This document shows positions 1-5,988 of a stretch of DNA of 7,228 bases, piece by piece. Below the pieces are notes generated by a model that was not told the DNA's origin, made no database searches, and saw nothing but the letters and a program-made list of their open reading frames with translations. The DNA is taken from the NCBI GenBank assembly GCA_934359535.1, contig CAKRLN010000105.1:1-7228 (forward strand), given 5' to 3'. Each line of letters begins with the position of its first letter. Position 1 is the first letter of the stretch. The stretch is from an uncultured Lachnospiraceae bacterium. Its GTDB lineage: Bacteria > Bacillota > Clostridia > Lachnospirales > Lachnospiraceae. The position numbers and the translations under genes are program-made.

Positions 1-287
1 GTGTTGGAACGAAGGAAGAGGTTGCACCATATCTTGGAGTTGACACTGAGGTACTGCGGTTTGAGAACACAGTTCTTTTTACCTTTCATACGGCAGATGA
101 TGAGAGAGCAGAAGCACAGAATCAGAGTAGAAATCCAGGAGAGGACGAAAAAGAGAAGAATACGGCATGGGCAAATATCGCAGTTTTTGCCGGTGGCAGT
201 AAACGAAGCCTTGCCCAGATCAAAAAAATGGTCAACCTCAGGCTTTTGATGTACCAGGGTGAACTGGTGTTTTGTAAAGAGAACTAG
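1..287 (+). CDS. C-terminal end of an unrecognised protein (5' truncated by window)
   Basis: An open frame enters at the window edge (first full codon at base 3) and runs 94 codons to TAG at 285-287. I do not recognise the family. The visible part starts with a mixed segment (VGTKEEVAPYLGVDTEVLRF), then a hydrophobic strand-like stretch (NTVLFTFH), a strongly charged segment rich in Glu, Asp, Asn and Lys (about visible residues 31-54, a likely flexible insertion), and a basic amphipathic end (SKRSLAQIKKMVNLRLLMYQ) finishing in CKEN. No membrane segment or catalytic motif is evident. I chose this frame over the competing frame-1 reading (1-249) because its composition is protein-like, while frame 1 is an implausible run of Arg and Lys. 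An intrinsic terminator lies 65 bases downstream, so this gene appears to end an upstream unit not obviously linked to the sugar locus. Confidence 0.6.
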   Translation, partial: VGTKEEVAPYLGVDTEVLRFENTVLFTFHTADDERAEAQNQSRNPGEDEKEKNTAWANIAVFAGGSKRSLAQIKKMVNLRLLMYQGELVFCKEN

Positions 288-352
288 ATTTATGTGGTAG
301 AAGTGGACACGTAGCAGAAGAAATCAGCATATGGCAGGCAGCTTTACGATGG

Positions 353-396
353 ATACAGGTACTGGAGACAGACGCTCCCGGTACCTGTATTTTTTT
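353..396 (+). terminator. Rho-independent terminator
   Basis: A perfect 10-bp stem (ATACAGGTAC at 353-362 pairs with GTACCTGTAT at 381-390) encloses an 18-base loop. Inside the loop GGAG (364-367) can pair further with CTCC (375-378). The 3' arm runs straight into seven T residues (390-396). This is a textbook intrinsic terminator for + strand transcription, and it separates the truncated upstream gene from the esterase/GH95 unit. Confidence 0.85.
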
Positions 397-460
397 GTGG
401 ATGATGTGCGGACTGTAATATTTTTTGGGGTAAAAATCACAAATAATTCGGGTAGGAAAT

Positions 461-491
461 TTGAGACAGATTCGTGTATGATAGATAGGAT
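461..491 (+). promoter_or_regulatory. Weak sigma-A promoter candidate upstream of the esterase
   Basis: TTGAGA (461-466) could be a -35 box, with TAGGAT (486-491) as a -10 at a long 19-base spacing. TATGAT (477-482) is a better -10 match but sits only 10 bases from that -35. It lies after the upstream terminator and before the inverted repeat, where a promoter for the esterase/GH95 genes would be expected. A transcript from here would carry the whole inverted repeat in its leader. The match is poor and the call is tentative. Confidence 0.22.
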
Positions 492-504
492 AGAAGTATC
501 AGGC

Positions 505-703
505 AATTGCAAAATTCATAGAAAAAGTTCATTGGATTGGGAAAAATGACAAAAAGATTAAGAAGACACTGGGGAGCCGCCGGTACTTAGCGGGTGTTTT
601 TTAGCCGCTTATGTACCGTTGCGAGCGACACGTAGCGGAAGCGTGTCTTCGAAGATTTTTGTCATTTTGAACAATCTTTGAGAAATTTGGGAATTTTGCA
701 ATT
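505..703. repeat. Long imperfect inverted repeat, MITE-like element or structured leader
   Basis: The two halves pair in nested order. The outer arm is AATTGCAAAATTC (505-517) with GAATTTTGCAATT (691-703), 13 bp perfect. Next, GGATTG (534-539) pairs with CAATCT (672-677), including one G-T pair. Then AAAATGACAAAAA (543-555) pairs with TTTTTGTCATTTT (656-668), 13 bp perfect, and GAAGACAC (562-569) pairs with GTGTCTTC (643-650), 8 bp perfect. That is about 40 paired positions with small internal loops. The outer arms are AT-rich and the apex (570-642) is GC-richer with its own hairpin. TAGAAG occurs just outside the left arm (491-496) and overlapping the right end (703-708), too imprecise to call a target-site duplication. 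The element encodes no protein. It could be a miniature mobile element or a conserved 5' leader RNA. Confidence 0.75.
581..618. repeat. Apical hairpin of the long inverted repeat
   Basis: CGGTAC (581-586) pairs with GTACCG (613-618). After a small internal loop, AGCGG (589-593) pairs with CCGCT (605-609), leaving an 11-base loop (594-604) that contains six consecutive T. It sits at the tip of the larger 505-703 fold. The 3' side is not followed by a T tract, so it is not a simple terminator. Confidence 0.65.
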
Positions 704-720
704 AGAAGGGATACTACAGA

Positions 721-726
721 AAGGGG
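721..726 (+). promoter_or_regulatory. Ribosome binding site of the esterase gene
   Basis: AAGGGG lies 7 bases before the ATG at 734, which supports that start. It is outside the paired arms of the 505-703 repeat (18 bases downstream of the outer arm), so folding of that repeat should not itself hide the site. Confidence 0.7.
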
Positions 727-733
727 TAAAACT

Positions 734-1558
734 ATGATTACAGAACAATTTCAGATCCAGGTGGAGGGCTCCCTGCCATATGCACGGTTACACACGATTC
801 TCTGGGAGGAATCTCCGGAGATCGGAATTGAAAAAAGACCATTTATTCTGCTCTGTCCGGGAGGCGGTTATGGAATGACCTCAGATAGAGAGGCAGATCC
901 GCTTGCCATGCAGTTTGCAGCAATGGGCTATTACGTTGGAATTTTAAGATATTCGGTGGCACCGGCAGAATATCCGACCGCACTGCTTGAGGCATATTCA
1001 GCATTAAAGCTCATCCGGGAGCACAGTGAGGAATGGAAGGTGGATACCGACCATATTTTTATTCAGGGATGCTCCGCAGGCGGTCATCTTGCAGCAAGTG
1101 TCGGGGTATTCTGGAAACAGAAATGGATTGCAGATAAGCTTGGCTGCGACAGTGAAATGTTAAAGACGGCAGGCATGATCTTATGTTATCCGGTGATCAC
1201 CTCCGGCGAATATGCGCACCGGGGATCTTTTGAGGCACTTTTAAAGAATCAGTATACCGAAGAAATGCTGGCCTTAAATTCGCTGGAAAAGCAGGTGAAT
1301 GCAGATACACCAAAAACATTTTTATGGCATACCTATACCGATGACTGCGTTCCGGTAGAAAATTCATGGCTTTTTATGCAGGCAATGAAGCAGTATGACA
1401 TTCCGGTAGAATTTCATATGTATCCGGTCGGAGGACATGGACTTTCCACCTGCGATGCGCTTGCAGCAACCAAAGAGGGCTATGGTGTACAGAAGGAATG
1501 CCAGAGCTGGCTTCCACTTGTAAAGGACTGGCTGCGCGTTGCAGTAAGCGGGGAATAG
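734..1558 (+). CDS. Alpha/beta-hydrolase esterase (Aes/BD-FAE-like), probable carbohydrate O-acyl esterase
   Basis: This 274-residue protein has the layout of the COG0657 (Aes-like) and BD-FAE alpha/beta hydrolases. An oxyanion-hole motif PGGGY is at residues 42-46, a nucleophile elbow GCSAGG at 112-117 places the catalytic Ser at 114, the probable acid is Asp203 in TDDCVP, and the catalytic His is 235 in GGHGLS. All parts of a working triad are present and the length is normal for the family. There is no signal peptide or membrane segment, so it should act in the cytoplasm. Family members remove acetyl or other acyl groups from sugars, and many lie in glycan-use loci. Its stop codon is 3 bases before the GH95 start, so the two are almost certainly cotranscribed, which points to deacylation of the same imported oligosaccharide. 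A peptidase or lipid-esterase role cannot be excluded from sequence alone. Proline codons are mostly CCG (9 of 13), unlike the transporter genes downstream. Confidence 0.88.
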   Translation: MITEQFQIQVEGSLPYARLHTILWEESPEIGIEKRPFILLCPGGGYGMTSDREADPLAMQFAAMGYYVGILRYSVAPAEYPTALLEAYSALKLIREHSEEWKVDTDHIFIQGCSAGGHLAASVGVFWKQKWIADKLGCDSEMLKTAGMILCYPVITSGEYAHRGSFEALLKNQYTEEMLALNSLEKQVNADTPKTFLWHTYTDDCVPVENSWLFMQAMKQYDIPVEFHMYPVGGHGLSTCDALAATKEGYGVQKECQSWLPLVKDWLRVAVSGE

Positions 1559-1561
1559 GAT

Positions 1562-3916
1562 ATGGAGCAGGAAAGGAATCTGATCTGGTTCAAAAAGCCA
1601 GCCACGCGCTGGGAAGAGGTGCATCCGATTGGGAATGGAAGCCTTGGTGCCATGATCTGGGGAACCATACCGGAGGAGCTTCTCGGATTAAACCTGGATA
1701 CACTCTGGTCCGGGGTAAAGCGTGATACAAACAATTACGAAGCCTATCCATATCTGGAACCGGTTCGAAAGGAGATCTTTGCAGGACATTATAAAAAGGC
1801 AGCAAAGATGACAGAAGAACATCTGCTTGGCGAATTCGGGGAGAATTATCTCCCGATGGGAAATCTTAGCATCCGTGTAGATGCAGAAGGCGGTTGCGAG
1901 GATTACCGACGCGTGCTGGATCTTGATGAGGGAACCGGGACAGTAAGCTATATCCAGAATGGATGCCACTTTACAAGGGAATACTTTGCAAGCTATCCGG
2001 ACCATCTGATCGGGATACAGTATACAAGCGAAAAGCCAGTAAGCTATGCGATCCGGTTTACAAGTGAGCTTTGCCCGGTTATTTCAGCGGTTGTGGGTGA
2101 AGCCGAGGCATCCATGGATGCTGCCGGAATGGAAATGGTTAAGAAGCAGCAGACCACAGGAATCTGCATGTGGGGGCAGTGTCCGGAGCATGTAGAGCCT
2201 TCCTATCTTGATAGCAGTGATCCAGTCATCTGGGGAGAGAAGGGCATCCGTTTTCAGACAAAGCTTCAGATTCTTCATACGGATGGAACCGTGGAATGGA
2301 AGGAAGAGACAAAGGAGCTTTTGATCTTGGATGCTACTGTTTTTGAGGCGGCACTTATGGCGGCAAGCGGAGACCGGGAAGAACCACAGATGGTTGCTGC
2401 AATCCCGGAAATAAAAAAGAGCTATCAGAAGCTAAAAGCCCGGCATCAGGCAGATTATAAGAAGCTTTATTCCAGCGTGAAGCTGTGGCTTGGCGATGAA
2501 AGAAAGCTTCCAACGGATGAGCGTTTGAAGCGGCTTTCAGAAGGAAAAGACGATCCGGCACTGTTTGCATTGTTTTTCCAGTATGGAAGGTATCTGCTCA
2601 TTTCTTCATCGAGGGAAGGCACGGAGGCTGCTAATTTGCAGGGCATCTGGAACTGGGAGATGCGTGCGCCGTGGAGCGCAAACTACACTACGAATATCAA
2701 TGTGGAGATGAACTACTGGCCGGCGCTTGTCTGTGGGCTTTCGGAATGCATGGAGCCGTATGTAAGGCTGCTTTTTGAACTTTCCAAGGCGGGGAAAAAG
2801 ACGGCACAGGTGCATTTTGGCTGCCGGGGCTTTTGTGTCGGGCATAATACCGATTACTGGCGGATCACGAATCCGGTTGGTGTGCGCTATGGGACAAAGG
2901 GCGGTGTAGAAGGAAGTTCGCTGTATGCATTTTTCGTGCTTTCGGGCCAGTGGATGTGTGAAACACTCTGGCGCATGTATGAATATAAAAAGGATCCGGA
3001 TTTTCTGGAGGAGACGGTATATCCGATTTTAAAGGAGGCAGCGCTTTTTGCTGTGGACTGGCTGGTGGAATATGACGGACAGTATGTTACCTGCCCTTCG
3101 GCATCCCCGGAGAACCAGTTCCAGACAAAGGAGGGGGCATCTCCGATCAGCATGGGATGTACGATGGATATGACGATCATCCGTGAGATTTTTGATGAAT
3201 TTGAGCTTGCATACCGGGAGCTTGAGCGTCTGGGGAGAAATAAGCAGACGCAGACTGTGAAAAAACCGGCATGCAGCCACAAAACAGAAGAATGGGACAC
3301 AGATGTGACCGCGGAGCAGCTGCTTTCCATGATTGGGGAATGCCGCGCAAAGCTTGTGCCATATCAGATTGGGGAAGATGGCAGGCTTTTGGAGTGGATT
3401 TATCCGTTTGAAGAGACAGAGCCGGGGCACAGACACATTTCGCATGCATATGGGCTTTTTCCAGGCCTGGAATTCCGTAAGGATGCAAGATTAAAGGAAG
3501 CGTGTAAAAACGCAATCGAATACAGGCTTTCCCACGGTGGGGGACATACCGGCTGGAGCTGTGCGTGGATTGCAAATCTCTTTGCGGTGCTTGGTGACGG
3601 CGAAAAGACATATCAGTATATGAAAACGCTTCTCACAAAATCGATCTGCCCGAATCTGTGGACGAGCCATCCGCCGTTCCAGATTGATGCGAACTTTGCC
3701 GGAACGATGGCAATGGCACAGATGTTTGTGCAGGAGCTGGATGGAGAGGTTACGGTTCTTCCTGCGATTCCGGCAGAGTGGAAATGCGGACAGGTAAAGG
3801 GACTTTGTCTGACCGATAACCGCACCATTGATATCCAATGGGAAAATGGTACGGTTACATGGCAGATTACAGATAAAAATGGTAAAATACGAACAAAAAA
3901 TGGTCAATTACCATAA
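1562..3916 (+). CDS. GH95-family alpha-L-fucosidase (or alpha-L-galactosidase), cytoplasmic
   Basis: At 784 residues this has the usual length and three-part plan of family GH95: an N-terminal beta-sandwich domain (about 1-270, with IGNGSLGAMIWG at 23-34 and LNLDTLWSG at 43-51), a linker, an (alpha/alpha)6 barrel (about 330-690) and a C-terminal beta domain (about 715-784). From the family's known mechanism (Bifidobacterium AfcA), the catalytic groups map to Asn378 and Asn380 in NINVEMNYWPA, the general acid Glu517 in SPEN, and Asp709 in FQIDANF, which activates the base. All are present. GH95 enzymes are inverting and cleave terminal alpha-1,2-L-fucose or, in some members, alpha-L-galactose. 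The residue two before Asn378 is Thr376, where I recall a His in AfcA, so the exact sugar is uncertain. There is no signal peptide, so the enzyme is probably intracellular. A hydrophilic insert (about 560-585, rich in Lys, Gln and Thr) lies inside the barrel. The ATG follows the esterase stop by 3 bases, with GGGGA (1550-1554) as ribosome binding site, suggesting translational coupling. Confidence 0.92.
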   Translation: MEQERNLIWFKKPATRWEEVHPIGNGSLGAMIWGTIPEELLGLNLDTLWSGVKRDTNNYEAYPYLEPVRKEIFAGHYKKAAKMTEEHLLGEFGENYLPMGNLSIRVDAEGGCEDYRRVLDLDEGTGTVSYIQNGCHFTREYFASYPDHLIGIQYTSEKPVSYAIRFTSELCPVISAVVGEAEASMDAAGMEMVKKQQTTGICMWGQCPEHVEPSYLDSSDPVIWGEKGIRFQTKLQILHTDGTVEWKEETKELLILDATVFEAALMAASGDREEPQMVAAIPEIKKSYQKLKARHQADYKKLYSSVKLWLGDERKLPTDERLKRLSEGKDDPALFALFFQYGRYLLISSSREGTEAANLQGIWNWEMRAPWSANYTTNINVEMNYWPALVCGLSECMEPYVRLLFELSKAGKKTAQVHFGCRGFCVGHNTDYWRITNPVGVRYGTKGGVEGSSLYAFFVLSGQWMCETLWRMYEYKKDPDFLEETVYPILKEAALFAVDWLVEYDGQYVTCPSASPENQFQTKEGASPISMGCTMDMTIIREIFDEFELAYRELERLGRNKQTQTVKKPACSHKTEEWDTDVTAEQLLSMIGECRAKLVPYQIGEDGRLLEWIYPFEETEPGHRHISHAYGLFPGLEFRKDARLKEACKNAIEYRLSHGGGHTGWSCAWIANLFAVLGDGEKTYQYMKTLLTKSICPNLWTSHPPFQIDANFAGTMAMAQMFVQELDGEVTVLPAIPAEWKCGQVKGLCLTDNRTIDIQWENGTVTWQITDKNGKIRTKNGQLP

Positions 3917-3935
3917 AAAATAGAGGCTGGATACA

Positions 3936-3975
3936 AGATTTTTTCGCGATTTTCTTAAAAATACCGAAAAAATCT
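3936..3975. repeat. AT-rich hairpin between GH95 gene and transporter genes
   Basis: AGATTTTTTCG (3936-3946) pairs perfectly over 11 bp with CGAAAAAATCT (3965-3975). Inside, ATTTT (3949-3953) pairs with AAAAT (3958-3962) around a 4-base loop. No run of T follows on either strand (the + strand continues as TAATTTTCTCT), so it is a poor intrinsic terminator. It could slow or process transcripts between the enzyme and transporter genes, protect a 3' end, or be an operator. Confidence 0.6.
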
Positions 3976-3982
3976 AATTTTC

Positions 3983-4001
3983 TCTGAAATCTATCTGAAA
4001 T
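3983..4001. repeat. Tandem direct repeat TCTGAAAT with 11-base period
   Basis: TCTGAAAT occurs at 3983-3990 and again at 3994-4001, start to start 11 bases, about one helical turn. The second copy is also half of a small dyad, TGAAA (3996-4000) with TTTCA (4002-4006). Same-face direct repeats upstream of a sugar transporter are the kind of site used by AraC-type activators. This is suggestive only, because short AT-rich repeats arise by chance. Confidence 0.4.
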
Positions 4002-4029
4002 TTTCATGGTATTTAAAACCGAAGCAGAA

Positions 4030-4038
4030 TGGTAAACT
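4030..4038 (+). promoter_or_regulatory. Extended -10 promoter candidate for the transporter genes
   Basis: TGGTAAACT fits an extended -10 (TG, one base, then TAAACT at 4033-4038), which would give a leader of a little over 20 bases before the ATG at 4068. No good -35 box is found 16-18 bases upstream, as expected only if it is an extended -10 or activator-dependent promoter. The direct repeats at 3983-4001 end about 30 bases before it, near where an activator would bind. A similar TGGTAAAAT occurs at 3880-3888 inside the end of the GH95 gene. Confidence 0.3.
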
Positions 4039-4052
4039 CTTGTTAAATCAAA

Positions 4053-4060
4053 AGGGAGGT
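4053..4060 (+). promoter_or_regulatory. Strong ribosome binding site of the first permease gene
   Basis: AGGGAGGT lies 7 bases before ATG 4068, a near-perfect Shine-Dalgarno match. It fixes the start and is much stronger than the sites in front of the two enzyme genes, in line with a higher demand for transporter subunits. Confidence 0.8.
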
Positions 4061-4067
4061 ACCAAAT

Positions 4068-5024
4068 ATGACAAGGGCAAAAAAGTCATCTACTTCGTCA
4101 GGTAAAGCGAAACGGAAAAACCGGAACGCGGCAGAGGGCAGGAAGTTATTTCTTCTGATTCTGCCATTCCTGATTTTAACATTTATGTTTTCTTATTTTC
4201 CATTACACGGATGGATTTACGCATTCTATGATTACAGAGCACCACTGAAGCTTTCGCAGTGCCAGTTCGTCGGGCTGAAATGGTTTAAGACATTATTCAG
4301 CAACAGCACACAGGTGGCACAGTTAATCCAGGTAATGAAAAACACATTTGCGATGAGCTTACTCGGAATCGCAACATCATTCTTACCAGTAATCTTTGCA
4401 GTATTTTTAAATGAGATCAAGTGCAAATGGTTCAAAAACCTGGTACAGACACTTACCACACTGCCAAACTTCATCAGCTGGACCTTGGTATATGCAGTAG
4501 CATTCAGCTTGTTCTCTACAACTGGTATGGCAAACTCCGTATTAGAGCAGTTAGGACTGATCACAGAGCCGATCAAGTTTCTGGACAGCGGCGATCACAT
4601 CTGGTTTAAGATGATCCTCTGGTCCACCTGGAAAGGACTTGGATGGGGTGCAATCATGTACCTTGCAGCAATCGCAGGCATCGATCAGGAAATGTTTGAG
4701 GCTGCCAGGGTTGACGGAGCCGGAAGATGGGCAATCATTAAAAATATTACGATTCCATCCATTCTTCCAACCTACTTCGTAATGCTGATGTTATCTATTG
4801 CAAACTTCTTAAACAATGGTATGGATCAGTACTACGTATTCCAGAACTCATTTAACAAGGCATCCATTCAGGTGCTTGACCTTTATGTTTATAACATTGG
4901 TATGACTGGAAAGAGCCTATCACTTGCAACGGCGATCGGTATTTTAAAGAGTGCAGTCAGCGTAACCTTATTGTGGATCGTAAACTTCGCATCGAAGAAG
5001 ACACGTGGCGAGACCATCGTATAA
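4068..5024 (+). CDS. Sugar ABC transporter permease, LplB-type (CUT1)
   Basis: This 318-residue integral membrane protein forms one half of the membrane channel of an oligosaccharide importer. After a basic, Ser/Lys-rich cytoplasmic head (1-26) it has about six hydrophobic segments (roughly 27-47, 93-116, 130-150, 180-204, 233-250, 285-306). The EAA loop that docks the ATPase is intact: EAARVDGAGRW at 211-221, ending in IP at 229-230. The length and the pattern LPFLILTFMFSYFPLHGW near the first segment match the LplB (COG4209) branch, usually encoded beside a YtcP/LplC partner and a large lipoprotein, exactly as here. The next gene starts 18 bases after the stop. The transported sugar is not shown by the sequence, but the neighbouring esterase and GH95 enzyme suggest a decorated, fucose- or L-galactose-bearing oligosaccharide. 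Proline is coded CCA in 7 of 8 cases. Confidence 0.93.
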   Translation: MTRAKKSSTSSGKAKRKNRNAAEGRKLFLLILPFLILTFMFSYFPLHGWIYAFYDYRAPLKLSQCQFVGLKWFKTLFSNSTQVAQLIQVMKNTFAMSLLGIATSFLPVIFAVFLNEIKCKWFKNLVQTLTTLPNFISWTLVYAVAFSLFSTTGMANSVLEQLGLITEPIKFLDSGDHIWFKMILWSTWKGLGWGAIMYLAAIAGIDQEMFEAARVDGAGRWAIIKNITIPSILPTYFVMLMLSIANFLNNGMDQYYVFQNSFNKASIQVLDLYVYNIGMTGKSLSLATAIGILKSAVSVTLLWIVNFASKKTRGETIV

Positions 5025-5042
5025 AAGGAAAGGAGAAAGAAC

Positions 5043-5966
5043 ATGCAAGCAGAAACTGCCAAGAAAAATAAAATCAAACTCAGCAAAGCAGACCATGCGT
5101 TTAATATTGTAAACTATCTTGTGTTTGCACTGATTACGATTATTTGTGCTTATCCTTTCTATTATCTGATCATTAACTCGATCAGTGCGAATGACTTAAG
5201 CAACAACGGAATGATCAATCTGATTCCAAGACAGATCCATTTCCAGAATTACAAAGAAGTATTTAAGATGAGCGGTATCGGAACCGCAGCACTCGTATCC
5301 GTAGGAAGAACCGTGATCGGAACCGCGTGCACCGTAATTGCATCTGCTTACCTTGGATTTATGTTCACACAAGAGAAGATGTGGCACAGAAAATTATGGT
5401 ACCGTCTCCTTGTTGTAACGATGTATTTTAATGCAGGATTAATTCCAATGTTTATGACAATGAAGACCCTGCATCTGACCAATACCTTCTGGGTATATAT
5501 TATCCCGGCAATCGTTCAGCCGTTTAACGTAATTATGGTAAAAACCTATGTAGAATCGATTCCACGTTCGCTTCAGGAAGCAGCAGAGATTGATGGCGCA
5601 GGAATTTTAACAATCTTCTTTAAGGTTATCCTTCCTACCAGCAAACCAATTCTTGCGACCATCGCGATCTGGGCTGCAGTTGGACAGTGGAACTCTTTCC
5701 AGGATACATTAATCTACATTACTGATCAGAAGCTGTATTCGTTACAGTACCTGCTCTATACATATATTAACCAGGCAAGCTCACTTGCTTCCATGGTAAA
5801 ATCGACGGGAAATGCCGCATCGGTTGCAAACATTGCGACAACGCAGACACCAACCTCAATCCGTATGACGATCTCCGTTATCGTTGTGTTACCAATTTTG
5901 TTTATCTACCCAATGTTCCAGAAATACTTTGTAAAAGGTATTATGATCGGATCAGTCAAGGGTTGA
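5043..5966 (+). CDS. Sugar ABC transporter permease, YtcP/LplC-type (CUT1)
   Basis: This 307-residue protein is the second channel subunit, pairing with the LplB-type permease just upstream. Hydrophobic segments lie at about 23-45, 80-105, 119-139, 149-167, 199-218 and 275-293. The EAA loop is clear: EAAEIDGAG at 179-187 with the closing LP at 197-198. The ending (MFQKYFVKGIMIGSVKG, 291-307) is typical of the COG0395 YtcP/LplC branch, which ends in a KG(I/M)xxGxxKG pattern. AAGGAG (5030-5035) lies 7 bases before ATG 5043, and the spacing to the previous stop (18 bases) and to the next start (22 bases) indicates one operon. As is usual for this branch, no ATPase gene adjoins, so a shared MsmK/MsmX-type ATPase is expected. 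Confidence 0.93.
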   Translation: MQAETAKKNKIKLSKADHAFNIVNYLVFALITIICAYPFYYLIINSISANDLSNNGMINLIPRQIHFQNYKEVFKMSGIGTAALVSVGRTVIGTACTVIASAYLGFMFTQEKMWHRKLWYRLLVVTMYFNAGLIPMFMTMKTLHLTNTFWVYIIPAIVQPFNVIMVKTYVESIPRSLQEAAEIDGAGILTIFFKVILPTSKPILATIAIWAAVGQWNSFQDTLIYITDQKLYSLQYLLYTYINQASSLASMVKSTGNAASVANIATTQTPTSIRMTISVIVVLPILFIYPMFQKYFVKGIMIGSVKG

Positions 5967-5988
5967 TATAGATTATAAGGAGGGTTTT

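Larger units (their letters stand above)
288..733. other. Intergenic region holding a terminator and a long inverted repeat
   Basis: This 446-base stretch has no credible gene. Short open frames on either strand (for example 331-549 + and 324-512 -) lack a good ribosome binding site and overlap the terminator. In order it contains an intrinsic terminator (353-396), a weak promoter candidate (461-491), a long imperfect inverted repeat (505-703) with a GC-richer apex, and the ribosome binding site of the esterase gene (721-726). Confidence 0.7.

Noticed and set aside
1..249. Open frame in frame 1 starting with GTG at the window edge
   Set aside because: Its product is an improbable Arg/Lys-rich chain. 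The frame beginning at base 3 gives a normal protein composition and ends at 287 before a terminator.
324..549. Small open frames on both strands (331-549 + and 324-512 -)
   Set aside because: They overlap the intrinsic terminator and the start of the inverted repeat, lack a convincing ribosome binding site, and have no protein-like features.
656..688. Outward promoter in the right arm of the repeat (TTGTCA at 659-664)
   Set aside because: The -35-like box is good, but no acceptable -10 hexamer lies 16-18 bases downstream.
505..703. Insertion sequence with transposase
   Set aside because: The repeat has terminal inverted arms but only about 200 bases and no transposase frame. A clean target-site duplication is not visible, so it is not called an insertion sequence.
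2887..3907. Several minus-strand open frames of 138-147 codons inside the GH95 gene
   Set aside because: They lie entirely within a well-supported GH95 coding sequence, overlap one another in different frames, and are Ser/Cys/His-rich antisense readings.
3936..3975. AT-rich hairpin as an intrinsic terminator after the GH95 gene
   Set aside because: No T tract follows the stem on either strand, so it is listed as a hairpin of unknown role and not as a terminator.
3996..4006. TGAAATTTTCA as a CcpA catabolite-response (cre) site
   Set aside because: It has TGAAA and TTTCA halves but lacks the central CG-containing core and the spacing of a cre site.
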